Shown piece after piece: positions 41,667 through 50,112 of a DNA stretch of 64,000 bases. The stretch lies in NCBI RefSeq assembly GCF_007713735.2, contig NZ_VMNW02000020.1:1-64000 (forward strand). Reading direction: 5' to 3'. The stretch is from Amycolatopsis acidicola. Its GTDB lineage: Bacteria; Actinomycetota; Actinomycetes; Mycobacteriales; Pseudonocardiaceae. Both the position numbers and the translations under genes were made by a program. Every line of letters begins with the position of its first letter. Positions within the stretch are counted from its first letter, which is position 1. The notes beneath the pieces were generated by a model, which worked only from the letters and a program-made list of their open reading frames with translations, was not told where the DNA came from and did not search any database.

Positions 41667-44111
41667 TCACTTCTGTGGGATTTCGTCCGGGTCCGCGGCC
41701 GTGCTGATGGTGCGCGGTTCATCCCATCGCACGTAGCCGTGGCCCAGCATATCCACCGAGGACCGGCCGACCAGCACCTCGTAGAGCGCGCCGTCGTCGA
41801 TCACCCAGGCCCCGCCGGCGTCGAACCATCCGGCGAAGGCGCGGACCGGCAGCGTCAGGCGGGTAATCCCGGTTTCGCCCGCTTCGAGGTGGACCCGGGC
41901 GAACTCGGCCAGCCGCGTCCACGGCTGGTGCGCGCGCCGCACGTAGACCTGGAACACCTCACTGGTGGCCCTGGTCCCGTCGTTGCGTGAGCGCACCGTG
42001 ACCCCGACCGAGCCGGGGCGCGCGCCCTGTTCGATCGTCACCGAGTCGACAGTCACCCGCCCGTACCCGAGGCCGTGGCCGAACCCGAACCGGGGAGCCG
42101 TGCCGGTCGCTTCGAAATGCGCGTGGCCGACCGGTTCGCTTCGGTCGTAGTCCAGCGTTAGATCGGTGTCGAGCTCCTGTCCCCAGCCGGCGTGGTCCTG
42201 GTCGCGTACCGCGATGGTCACCGGCAGCCGGCCGCCGGGCTCCTCCGCGCCGACGATGATGCCGGCCAGCGCCTCGGCCGCGGCCTCCCCGCCGTACCAC
42301 GACATGAGCACCGCGCCGGCGTCGTCGGCCCACGGCATGTCGACCGCCCTCGAGGCGTTCACGACCACGACGACGGGCTTGCCCGTCCTCGTGAGTTCGC
42401 CGATGAGCGCCTCCTGGTCTTCGCCGACCCCGCTGGCGGCGAGGTCCGCGCTCTCACGGGAGGTGCTCTCGTCGTCGCCGACAATGACTACGGCTAGATC
42501 ACTGTCTTCGACGAGCCGCATTGCGCTCCCGAGAGCCGCTTCCCGCGAGTCCTGCGGCGTCAGCACTGTGAGCGAGAGGGCCTGGACGTGGCTCGCCTCG
42601 AAGTCTGCGGTCGCCGCCAGAACCACCTCGTCGCCGGCTTCGAGGTCCACCCATGCGCGCTCCGGCTCGCTCCGGGCGACAACTCCCATGACGTCCGCGG
42701 GCGCGGGCGCCGGGCGGGTCACGACCTCGCGGCCGTCGATTTCGAGACGGAGCTGACCGGTCCCGGCGACGCCGAACTCATACCTGCCGGTTGCCGGAGC
42801 CTCGACGACGGCCCGCACCCGCACCCGTCCTTCGGTCCGGGTGGATCCATACCGCGGAATCCGGTGGAACCACACGAAACTCGCGGCCGTCCGCACCTCC
42901 TCCCGCGCGGCTTCACCGGCCGGTTCGTAAGTGACGAGCACACCCCTCTCACCGCTCGGGGTGCGCGGGCGGACACTCGCCAAAGGACGGTGCTCTCGCA
43001 CGGGGATACCTTGTGCCCAGGCGATTTCGGTCGAGGTGCCCTGGCATCTGCCGGCGAGGGCGGTGACGAGGTCGGCCGGGTCCCTAGCGGGAGCGACCCG
43101 TCCGAAGGTGCCGCCCTGCAGGGTCAATCGCCGCGCGAGAGGTCCGATCACAGCGATCTTGCGTGTCATGCCCGGGACGACCGGGAGCACGGCCTGGTCG
43201 TTCTTCAGCAGCGTCGTGGCCATGGTCGCCGCTTTGACGAGCACAGCGTCCGCATCGGCAGAGCGGGCTTCCTGACGACGCCGGAGCCACGAACTCAGCG
43301 CCCGGATCCGGCGGATCATGTCTTCGAGGCGCTCCGGGGTCACCTCGCCACGCTCGACGGCACCGGCGAGGAACGAGCCGAAATGCCTTGCCGGGCCTGG
43401 CATTTCGAGGTCCACCCCGGCATTCGCCGAAGCGGGCCCGTCCTCGATGCCGAACCAGTCCGACGTGAGGACGCCGTCCCAGCCCCACTCCCGCTTCACT
43501 ACATCGACCAGCCTGGGATTCGCCACGCAGGGCACACCGTTGAGCCGGTTGTAGGCGGTCATCATCGCCCGCGCACCGCGTTTGGCGGCGAACTCGAAGG
43601 GCACGAGGTAGGTCTCGCGCAGTACCGGGGTACTGACCGCGCTGTTCATGGCACGTCGTCCGGTCTCGGTGTCGTTCGCGACCAGGTGCTTCGGACTCGC
43701 GGCGACGCCCTGTGCCTGGATCCCCCCGATCATGGCCGCGGCCAGCCGGCCGGTGAGCAGCACCTCCTCGGAGTACATCTCGAACGCCCGGCCCGAGAAG
43801 GGATTCCGCGGCACACCCAGGTTCGGCCCCAGCAGCACGTCGATGCCACGCTCCCGGGCCTCGCCGCCCAGCAGGAGACCCAGCTCCCGGGCGATCTCCG
43901 CCGACCAGGTCGCGGCGATCGCGGTCCCGCTGGGGATCAGCGTCGACCGGTCTCGCTCGTCCAGGGTGAGGCTCACGACGCCCAGCGGGCCGTCGGCCAG
44001 TACCGCGGCGTCGATGCCGAGCGCGGGCACCGCGACAGTCGTGTGCGAGTCCGCTCCGGCCGTTGCCGGAGCGGACTTCACGGGATCAAGGCCCGTAGCG
44101 GGGTCGGGCAT
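41667..44111 (-). CDS. Glycoside hydrolase family 3 beta-glycosidase with PA14-like insert
   Basis: A protein of 814 residues. The N-terminal GH3 barrel has substrate-binding KHLVAND (141-147) and the nucleophile motif VLTSDWFG (Asp218); the C-terminal domain (VIVGDDESTSRESADL, then VVVNASRAVDMPWAD) supplies the acid/base. A PA14-like insert occupies about 400-480, and an Fn3-like domain ends the protein. There is no signal peptide, so glycosides must be imported first. It probably removes O-linked glucose or related sugars. It sits between an LLM monooxygenase and TetR in one operon, two bases after the LLM stop. Confidence 0.92.
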   Translation of the reverse strand: MPDPATGLDPVKSAPATAGADSHTTVAVPALGIDAAVLADGPLGVVSLTLDERDRSTLIPSGTAIAATWSAEIARELGLLLGGEARERGIDVLLGPNLGVPRNPFSGRAFEMYSEEVLLTGRLAAAMIGGIQAQGVAASPKHLVANDTETGRRAMNSAVSTPVLRETYLVPFEFAAKRGARAMMTAYNRLNGVPCVANPRLVDVVKREWGWDGVLTSDWFGIEDGPASANAGVDLEMPGPARHFGSFLAGAVERGEVTPERLEDMIRRIRALSSWLRRRQEARSADADAVLVKAATMATTLLKNDQAVLPVVPGMTRKIAVIGPLARRLTLQGGTFGRVAPARDPADLVTALAGRCQGTSTEIAWAQGIPVREHRPLASVRPRTPSGERGVLVTYEPAGEAAREEVRTAASFVWFHRIPRYGSTRTEGRVRVRAVVEAPATGRYEFGVAGTGQLRLEIDGREVVTRPAPAPADVMGVVARSEPERAWVDLEAGDEVVLAATADFEASHVQALSLTVLTPQDSREAALGSAMRLVEDSDLAVVIVGDDESTSRESADLAASGVGEDQEALIGELTRTGKPVVVVVNASRAVDMPWADDAGAVLMSWYGGEAAAEALAGIIVGAEEPGGRLPVTIAVRDQDHAGWGQELDTDLTLDYDRSEPVGHAHFEATGTAPRFGFGHGLGYGRVTVDSVTIEQGARPGSVGVTVRSRNDGTRATSEVFQVYVRRAHQPWTRLAEFARVHLEAGETGITRLTLPVRAFAGWFDAGGAWVIDDGALYEVLVGRSSVDMLGHGYVRWDEPRTISTAADPDEIPQK

Positions 44112-44113
44112 GA

Positions 44114-45214
44114 TCAGCGATCCCGGAACGCGGGAATGACGTCACGGCCGAAGAGTTCCATGGCCTGCGCGGTCATCGCCGCCCGGAAGGGGGTGAGCGG
44201 ACCGCCCATGAACCCGCCGAGCACGTTGCCGATCCCGATCTCGCGGTAACGCCGGAGCTGCTCGGTCACCGACTCCGGGGTGCCCCACAGGCACCAGGTC
44301 CGCTTCCATTCCTCGGTCCGGGCATCGGGTGCGTCGCGGAGTCGCACATTGCCGATCGTCTCCGCCTTCTTGTTCGCGACGTGCTCCCGCTCGACCGCCG
44401 CCTGGTACTCGTCGACGAGCCTGTCCAGCTCTTCGCGGGCGCGTTCTTCGGTCTCGGCCAGGTGCACGAACTGGAACGAGACCGAGGTCCATTCGAGCGC
44501 GTGCGTGACGACCTCGTCGGGATGCCCGGCGGCCAGCAACGCCGTCTGGTAGTCCGCGAAGTGGCTTTTGACGTGCGACACGGGATCCAGCCCGGCCAGG
44601 ACGGGCGGGGTGAAGGTCGGGATGAACGCGGGCTGGGCGAACCGCGCGGCCCGTTCGACGCTGGAGGGCCGGGCCGCCACGGACATCATCGTCGGCCGCG
44701 GCCGGGTGTAGGGCACCGGGACGATCCGGGACACGACGGTGCCCCGGTACCTGCCGTTGTCGAACACGACCGGATCGTCGTCCGGTTGCTTGGCCCACAG
44801 GCGTTCCACGATCTCCAGGTTCGACCGGGAAAGCTCGGACGCCTCCGTGAAGTCCACCCCGAAGCCGATCATCTCCTCGGGCGTGGTGCCGCTGCCGACG
44901 CCGACCAGGATCTTGCCGTGGGTCAGCTGGTCGAGCAGTGCGAGCCGTTCGGCGAACCGCACCGGATGGTGCAGCGGGACGGTCTGGACGGAGAACCCGA
45001 ACCGCATCCGCTCGAGCCGCCCGGCGAGGTAGGCCGCGAACATCATCGGGTCGGACGCGGGCGGCGAGTAGCCGGTGAAGTGGTGGTCCGGCAGGAAGAC
45101 GGCGTCGAAACCGTTCCGTTCGGCGTCCACCGCGTGCTCGGTCATCGCGCGGATGACCGGCGCGTCTTCGGCCGGGCCGGCGGAGCGGGTGGTGAGAAAA
45201 ACCGAGAAGTGCAT
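44114..45214 (-). CDS. LLM-class flavin-dependent monooxygenase 2
   Basis: A luciferase-like oxygenase of 366 residues. Signatures: HFSVFLTTRSAGPAED, GFDAVFLPDHHFTGY, RFGFSVQTVPLHHPVRFAERLALLDQLTHGK and the C-terminal LWGTPESVTEQLRRYREIGIGN. It uses reduced FMN from the adjacent fused flavin reductase, 23 bases upstream in the same operon. It is not a close copy of the LLM enzyme at 21830, so the two systems probably act on different compounds. Confidence 0.88.
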   Translation of the reverse strand: MHFSVFLTTRSAGPAEDAPVIRAMTEHAVDAERNGFDAVFLPDHHFTGYSPPASDPMMFAAYLAGRLERMRFGFSVQTVPLHHPVRFAERLALLDQLTHGKILVGVGSGTTPEEMIGFGVDFTEASELSRSNLEIVERLWAKQPDDDPVVFDNGRYRGTVVSRIVPVPYTRPRPTMMSVAARPSSVERAARFAQPAFIPTFTPPVLAGLDPVSHVKSHFADYQTALLAAGHPDEVVTHALEWTSVSFQFVHLAETEERAREELDRLVDEYQAAVEREHVANKKAETIGNVRLRDAPDARTEEWKRTWCLWGTPESVTEQLRRYREIGIGNVLGGFMGGPLTPFRAAMTAQAMELFGRDVIPAFRDR

Positions 45215-45237
45215 TGTGGACTCCCGTCGTGCTGGAT

Positions 45238-46356
45238 TCAGGGCCGGCTGAGCTCGCCGGCGGCGCGCAGCAGCTCGCCGGCTAGCTGTACGGCCACGGC
45301 AGGACTTTCGCCGCGCCGGATGTCATCGAGTACGAGCGCGAGTTCGACCGATCCCGCGGGGCCGAACACGGGGACCTGGATGGAGGTGATCTCCGCTGGA
45401 TCTCCGGCCGCCGGACTGGCGGCGGCCGCGAGCTCGCGCCACAGGTTCACGAACGAGCCGCGCGCCGCGGTGCTTCCTCCGGCGAGCCCCTCGAACCGCC
45501 TAGCGATGCCAAAGCCGGTGGAGATCCCATAGCCCCGTGCGCGGGTCCGTTCGAGTACCGAGCCGATCGCCGCGCGGTCGACGGCGCCCACGAGGTGCCG
45601 CGAGTTTTCGGTCCAGGTCCGCCGCCGCTCGTCGTCCCAGGCGACGAAGACGCTCCCGAACGGGGCAGCGAAAGGAAAAACGGCTGCGCGAAGCGGCTTC
45701 GCCGGCCGAGGCGAAGCACCACCGAGTGCGACCACGGAGTCGCCGGCGACTCCACTCACCCGCACGCGTCTGCCGATCCGCCGCGCCAGCGCGTCGAGCG
45801 TTCCTTGCCCGTTCTCGATGATCGCGAGCCGCCTCGCGAGGCGAGCCGGGTCGAGGTCAGTGCCGGGCGCGGCGAACCTTCCGTACCCACCGCGGAGAAA
45901 GAGCAACGGGAGCCCGGAGTCACCGTTCCCGACGCCGAAAGCGGTGACCTTCCCGACCGCCAGACTGTGATCTCCGAGAGACGTCACCTGGGTGATGTCG
46001 GCGTCGAACCAGGCGAGCGCACCGGCCGGGCGCGGGATGCCCGCCTCCCCGGTGACCCAGGCCCCCTTCGCGAACCGATCCGCATCCTTCTTCGCGACAG
46101 CGCGGCAGAGTTCTTCGTGGCCGTCCCCCAGCACGCTGGCGGTGAACCGACCGGCGTCCGCGATCCGGGGAAAGGTGCCCGATTCGCGGCCGGGGAAGAA
46201 CCCGACCAGCGGCGGATCCTGTGACACGGCGGTGAAGGTGCCGACGACCATGGCGACGGGCTCACCGCGGACGTCGACCGACGAGATGAGCGTGACGCCG
46301 GTCGGGAACTCGCCGAGGACGGTCTTCCACCACCCGGTCTTGTTCGTCTCGGTCAT
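45238..46356 (-). CDS. Flavin reductase fused to an IclR-type effector domain
   Basis: A protein of 372 residues. Residues 1-165 are a split-barrel flavin reductase (GEFPTGVTLISSV, FTAVSQDPPLVGFFPG, FLRGGYGRF). Residues about 170-370 resemble the ligand-binding domain of IclR regulators (LERTRARGYGISTGFGIARRFEGLAGG; ITSIQVPVFGPAGSVELALVLDD), but no helix-turn-helix precedes it. The fused part is thus more likely an allosteric substrate sensor for the reductase than a DNA-binding regulator. ATG 46356 has a GGAAGAGGG site; a longer start would overlap the operator. It is the first gene of the LLM-GH3-TetR operon. Confidence 0.8.
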   Translation of the reverse strand: MTETNKTGWWKTVLGEFPTGVTLISSVDVRGEPVAMVVGTFTAVSQDPPLVGFFPGRESGTFPRIADAGRFTASVLGDGHEELCRAVAKKDADRFAKGAWVTGEAGIPRPAGALAWFDADITQVTSLGDHSLAVGKVTAFGVGNGDSGLPLLFLRGGYGRFAAPGTDLDPARLARRLAIIENGQGTLDALARRIGRRVRVSGVAGDSVVALGGASPRPAKPLRAAVFPFAAPFGSVFVAWDDERRRTWTENSRHLVGAVDRAAIGSVLERTRARGYGISTGFGIARRFEGLAGGSTAARGSFVNLWRELAAAASPAAGDPAEITSIQVPVFGPAGSVELALVLDDIRRGESPAVAVQLAGELLRAAGELSRP

Positions 46357-46381
46357 GCTGTGCCCTCTTCCTGGAAGCCCC

Positions 46382-46411
46382 ATATTAGAACCTGAGTTCG
46401 TGTTCTAATAT
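46382..46411. promoter_or_regulatory. Candidate TetR operator, 10-10-10 inverted repeat
   Basis: ATATTAGAAC, a 10-base spacer, and its exact reverse complement GTTCTAATAT lie 26 bases upstream of the flavin reductase start. It is an A/T-rich island in GC-rich DNA and the only strong symmetric element upstream of this operon. The TetR protein encoded in the operon is the natural candidate to bind it. Confidence 0.68.
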
Positions 46412-46453
46412 TGCGAAAATAGCGCCCACTCGCGCGGGTGTCAACGTGGTCCG

Positions 46454-46476
46454 CGGCGGTGTCCACGGCACCGCCG
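46454..46476. terminator. Possible weak terminator of the ring-cleavage operon
   Basis: CGGCGGTG and CACCGCCG pair across a seven-base loop, 35 bases beyond the maleylacetate reductase stop on the minus strand. It is short and has no T-run, so termination is only suggested. Confidence 0.35.
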
Positions 46477-46510
46477 GTCGAGCGCTTCACCCGCGCGCGG
46501 CGTTGCCGGG

Positions 46511-47569
46511 TCATGGCCGGACAGAACCGGTCCAGGCCGAGCGAACGACGTCCAGAACCGCGCTTTCGGTTACCGGACGGGGATTCACGTAGGGCCGCGC
46601 CAGCACTTCGTGCACGACGAGCGGGATGTCCTCTTCACGCATCCCCAGCTCCGCAAGGGAGGTAGGTGCCCCAAGCCGCCGCGCGAGAGAAGCGATCGCG
46701 CGGGCCGGCGCGCTGTCGCCGGTGGCACGGGCGAGCGCGGCGGTCGCCTCCGGCGCGGCGGGCAGGTTGAACGCCAGGACATGCGGCAGGACAACGGTAT
46801 GCGTCGCCGCGTGTGGCAGGTCGAGCATGCCGCCGAGTACGTGGCAAAGCTTGTGGTGCAACGACATCGTGGTGACGCCGAGCACCGATCCGCACAGCCA
46901 GGCCGCGTAGAGGGCACTCGCGCGGGCGTTCCGGTCTCCGGGGGTCGCGTGCAGCCGTGGTAAGGCGGCCAGCATCGCCCGCGCTCCCTCCTCGGCCATC
47001 AACGAAACGACTGGAGAAGCATCACGCGCGTACAGCGCTTCGGCGGCGTGCGCCACCGCGTTGAGCCCGCTGCTCACCGACACCGCGACCGGCAGCTCGT
47101 GCGACAGCAACGGGTCGTAGAGCACGCATCGCGCGACGACCGCCGGGTCCCGCCCAGTCCGTTTCACGCCCTGGTCCGTCAAGCCCCACACCGGAGTCAT
47201 CTCGGAGCCGGCGTACGTGGTCGGCACGGCCAGGATCGGGAGCTGGTTCCGCAACGCCAGCCCCTTGGCGAGGCCTGTCGTGGAACCGCCACCCACCGCG
47301 AGCAGACCGTCCACTCCGGACAGTAGTGTCTCGGCGGCCACGACGGACTCGACAGGCACGTGCATCCGCGCGCCTGGGAATACAGCCGCGATCCGGTCTC
47401 CCAGCGGAGCCGCGACCGACCGTGCGAGAGCCTCCTGTCCAGGTGTGCAGAGCAGAAGAATCCGCTTCAGCCCAAGACGCTCGGCCTCCGCGCCGATCTC
47501 GTGTGCTCGCCCCTCGCCGAACACCACCCGCACCGGGAACGGCTGGTGGTCGAACTCAGCCGGAACCAT
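46511..47569 (-). CDS. Maleylacetate reductase
   Basis: An iron-alcohol-dehydrogenase-like enzyme of 352 residues that reduces maleylacetate to 3-oxoadipate with NAD(P)H. It shows FGEGRAHEIG at the start, the dinucleotide loop AVGGGSTTGLAKGLAL, VPTTYAGSEMTPVWG and the helical-domain segment SLHHKLCHVLGG with the metal-region histidines. Length and motifs fit the maleylacetate reductase family. It overlaps the end of the hydroxyquinol dioxygenase gene by 14 bases; the two catalyse consecutive steps. GAGGAGG precedes the ATG. Confidence 0.92.
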   Translation of the reverse strand: MVPAEFDHQPFPVRVVFGEGRAHEIGAEAERLGLKRILLLCTPGQEALARSVAAPLGDRIAAVFPGARMHVPVESVVAAETLLSGVDGLLAVGGGSTTGLAKGLALRNQLPILAVPTTYAGSEMTPVWGLTDQGVKRTGRDPAVVARCVLYDPLLSHELPVAVSVSSGLNAVAHAAEALYARDASPVVSLMAEEGARAMLAALPRLHATPGDRNARASALYAAWLCGSVLGVTTMSLHHKLCHVLGGMLDLPHAATHTVVLPHVLAFNLPAAPEATAALARATGDSAPARAIASLARRLGAPTSLAELGMREEDIPLVVHEVLARPYVNPRPVTESAVLDVVRSAWTGSVRP

Positions 47570-48428
47570 CGCCCTCCTCGGGTTCGATGACGATCCGCGG
47601 CGTCGCGAGCACGAACGGAACGGTTACGCCGTACTGGCGGGCGAGGTCCTCGTCCCGGGATTCGGTGAAGTCGGTGAGCAAGCTCTTGCGCACCGCGAAC
47701 ACCGCGTCCGAGTCGATGTAAGGACTGCCGGCCACGAACAAGTGCGTCGTGAGCGCGCGATGCCCCTCGGCCTTGGCGATGAAGTGCACGTGCGCGGGGC
47801 GGTACGGATGACGGCCCGTCGCCTTCAGCAGCTCGCCGACCGGCCCGTCCTGGGGAATCGGATAGTGGCTGGGCACGACGGTCCGGAACCAGAACCGCCC
47901 GCCCTCGCCGGTCCGGAACAGGCCCCGCCCGTTCCCCGGCGGCTGGATGCCGGGTTGCTGCACGTCGTAGAACCCGTCCTCGGTGCACTGCCACACGTCG
48001 ACTTCGGCGTCCACCAACGGTTTCCCGTCGGTGGACAGCACCGTGGCGTCGATCACGCACGGCCGGGCACCGCCCAGCAGGTCGATCGACTCACCGTTCT
48101 TCCGCTGCGGCGAAGCGACCATGTGGAACGGGCCGAGCACGGTGCTTTCCGTGCCCTCCTGCTGGCCGTTGATCGTCTCGGTGAGCATGGAAACCCCGAG
48201 CACGTCCGACAGCAGCACGAACTCCTGCCTGGTGTCGTCGCACTTCTGCCCGATCCGGGTGAGGAATTCGATCGCGTACTCCCACTCCGCCAGTGTCGGC
48301 CGGAACTCGAACACCAGATCGTGCAGATGCGGCACGAGCAGGCGCAAGAACGCGCGGAGTCTCGGGTCGGTGGTCTCCTCGAAGCTGGCGAGGACCGCAT
48401 CCGTGGCGGTGTCCTCGTTGTAGTCCAC
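47556..48428 (-). CDS. Hydroxyquinol 1,2-dioxygenase-like intradiol dioxygenase
   Basis: An Fe(III) intradiol ring-cleaving enzyme of about 290 residues, with an N-terminal helical dimer domain and a catalytic beta sandwich. The four iron ligands are visible: Tyr in DGFYDVQ, Tyr in PSHYPIPQDG, and both His in RPAHVHF. Sequence type and the adjacent maleylacetate reductase point to 1,2,4-trihydroxybenzene as substrate, giving maleylacetate. GTG 48428 has GAGGAG eight bases upstream; a GTG at 48437 overlaps the preceding stop and is an alternative. Confidence 0.9.
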   Translation of the reverse strand: MDYNEDTATDAVLASFEETTDPRLRAFLRLLVPHLHDLVFEFRPTLAEWEYAIEFLTRIGQKCDDTRQEFVLLSDVLGVSMLTETINGQQEGTESTVLGPFHMVASPQRKNGESIDLLGGARPCVIDATVLSTDGKPLVDAEVDVWQCTEDGFYDVQQPGIQPPGNGRGLFRTGEGGRFWFRTVVPSHYPIPQDGPVGELLKATGRHPYRPAHVHFIAKAEGHRALTTHLFVAGSPYIDSDAVFAVRKSLLTDFTESRDEDLARQYGVTVPFVLATPRIVIEPEEGDGSG

Positions 48429-48433
48429 GGTTC

Positions 48434-49171
48434 TCACTCCTCCCCGGGATCGAGCGCGGTTCGCTGGTCGGCGTCCGCGGTCCCCCGCCGCCAGTAACCC
48501 CGGACATCCGCCTGTTCCGGGGCAAGACCTAGTTCCCGCCTCAGATAACGCCGCACGGGAACCAGTTCCGTCGCCTCGCCACGCGCCCAGACGTAGCTCG
48601 CGGTGAGGTCTCCTTCGTCGCGCATCGCCGCGACCGGGTCACTGATCCACCGGATCGTCACGTGTGCTGCTCCGACCTGGTCCAGATACGCACGGTCTTC
48701 CTCGTCGGCCAGCCACGCCAGCAGCGTGATCCGCGCCGGGTCAGGTGCCTCCTCGATCCACCGGCAGGCCGCGGGAAGCGCTGTCTCGTCGGCGAGGAGG
48801 AGCACGCGCCCGGCATCGGCGGGCAGCGCCGCCGTACCCCGCGGGCCACCCACGTAGAGCCGGTCACCCGGTCGCGCGCGTGCTGCCCAGGCCGTGGCCG
48901 GGCCTTGGTCCCCGTGCACCACGAAATCCAAGTCCAGTTCGCGGGCATCCGGGCGCCAGGCGCGGGGAGTGTAGTCACGCGACGGACGGCCTTCGGTGTC
49001 GGGAAAGAAGACCTTGACGTGGTCGTCAGGCGACGGAGAGGAGAAACCATCGAGCTCCTCCCCGGTGAGGGTGACGCGCACGAAAGACCGGCTCAGCTGG
49101 TGGACCCGGCTGACCGTGAGATCACGTCCGCGAGCGTCCAGCCGGCGGCGCGGCCTGGAGTACCTGTTCAC
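48434..49171 (-). CDS. Siderophore-interacting/ferric-reductase-like FAD protein
   Basis: A flavoprotein of 245 residues of the SIP family. The FAD-binding segment SRDYTPRAWRPDARELDLDFVVHG and the NAD(P)-domain stretch GDRLYVGGPRG, followed by VLLLADETALPAA and YVWARGEA, are characteristic. SIPs reduce ferric chelates. In a dioxygenase operon it may keep iron reduced for the extradiol enzyme or reduce iron bound to catecholic compounds; this is inference. GTG 49171 lies two bases after the VOC dioxygenase stop. The gene end overlaps the next gene's possible start. Confidence 0.85.
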   Translation of the reverse strand: MNRYSRPRRRLDARGRDLTVSRVHQLSRSFVRVTLTGEELDGFSSPSPDDHVKVFFPDTEGRPSRDYTPRAWRPDARELDLDFVVHGDQGPATAWAARARPGDRLYVGGPRGTAALPADAGRVLLLADETALPAACRWIEEAPDPARITLLAWLADEEDRAYLDQVGAAHVTIRWISDPVAAMRDEGDLTASYVWARGEATELVPVRRYLRRELGLAPEQADVRGYWRRGTADADQRTALDPGEE

Positions 49172-49173
49172 GA

Positions 49174-50112
49174 TCAGACCGGCGGCGGGACGAACAGTCC
49201 CTTGTCGACGTCGTTGAACGACCGGGCCGCGACGAACTCGTTCATCTCGTTCGCCGTGCCCCACTGGTCGATGATCTCGGCGTTGGTCAGGTCGTGCACC
49301 GAAGGATGCCAGGTGTCCTCGTCGACGAGCTCGAGTTCAGTGGTGTATTCGACGGTGTTTCCCACCGGATCCAGGAAATAGCTGAAGGTGTTGTCCCCGG
49401 CGTGGTGCCGGCCCGGCCCCCACACCTTCTCGACCCCGTTCCGCAGCATCCGCCCGGAGCCGCGCATGTACTCGTCGATGCCCCGCATCTCGAACGAGGC
49501 GTGGTGGAGTGCGACGTGCGGTCCACGGGCGACGGCGAAACTGTGGTGCAGCGCGTTGCAGCGCAGGAACCACATGAACTCGCCGCGGGCACCGATGCGG
49601 AGGGTGTCCGACAGCCGGAAGCCCAGATGCTTGACGTACCAGGCAACGGTGGCCTCCGGCTGGGCCGAGTTCATCACCACGTGCGAGAGGCGGACCGGAA
49701 TCGGCTCGCGTTCCTCGATGCGCCGGTGGACGCGGGTCTCGACGCCGGCCGACACCTCGACGACGCGGCCGTCACCGTCGAAGAACCGCACACCGTAGCC
49801 ACCGCCGAGGGTTTGCAGTGCCTTCGGTTCGTGCACGAGGTTGACACCGGCGCCCGCGAGCCGTTCGGCGAGGAGGTCCACATCGGCCGGAGTCGCCGCT
49901 CCGAAGGCGACGAGGTCGAGGCGTTTCTCGGGGCTCTTGCGCAGCCGCACGATGTAGCGTTCCGGGGAACCTTCGGCGGCCAGGAAGCGGACATCCGTGT
50001 CACCGCCGACGTCGGTCAGGCCCCACAGGCCGGTGTAGAACGCGCGTTGCCGTTCGAAGTCGGGCATCGCGATGTCGACGTGCCGCAGGTGCGTGATCAG
50101 GTGCTCGGTCAT
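49174..50112 (-). CDS. VOC-family extradiol ring-cleavage dioxygenase
   Basis: A two-domain type I extradiol dioxygenase of 312 residues (2,3-dihydroxybiphenyl or catechol 2,3-dioxygenase-like). The N-domain begins LITHLRHVDIAMPDFERQRAFYTG; the catalytic domain has RLSHVVMNSAQPEAT, RGPHVALHHASFE, and GDNTFSYFLDPVGNTVEYTTELE with the iron-binding Glu. It would cleave a catecholic aglycone ring. ATG 50112 overlaps the hydrolase stop by ATGA and has a CGGAG site. The pseudogene fragment at 352-675 is a related relic. Confidence 0.9.
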   Translation of the reverse strand: MTEHLITHLRHVDIAMPDFERQRAFYTGLWGLTDVGGDTDVRFLAAEGSPERYIVRLRKSPEKRLDLVAFGAATPADVDLLAERLAGAGVNLVHEPKALQTLGGGYGVRFFDGDGRVVEVSAGVETRVHRRIEEREPIPVRLSHVVMNSAQPEATVAWYVKHLGFRLSDTLRIGARGEFMWFLRCNALHHSFAVARGPHVALHHASFEMRGIDEYMRGSGRMLRNGVEKVWGPGRHHAGDNTFSYFLDPVGNTVEYTTELELVDEDTWHPSVHDLTNAEIIDQWGTANEMNEFVAARSFNDVDKGLFVPPPV

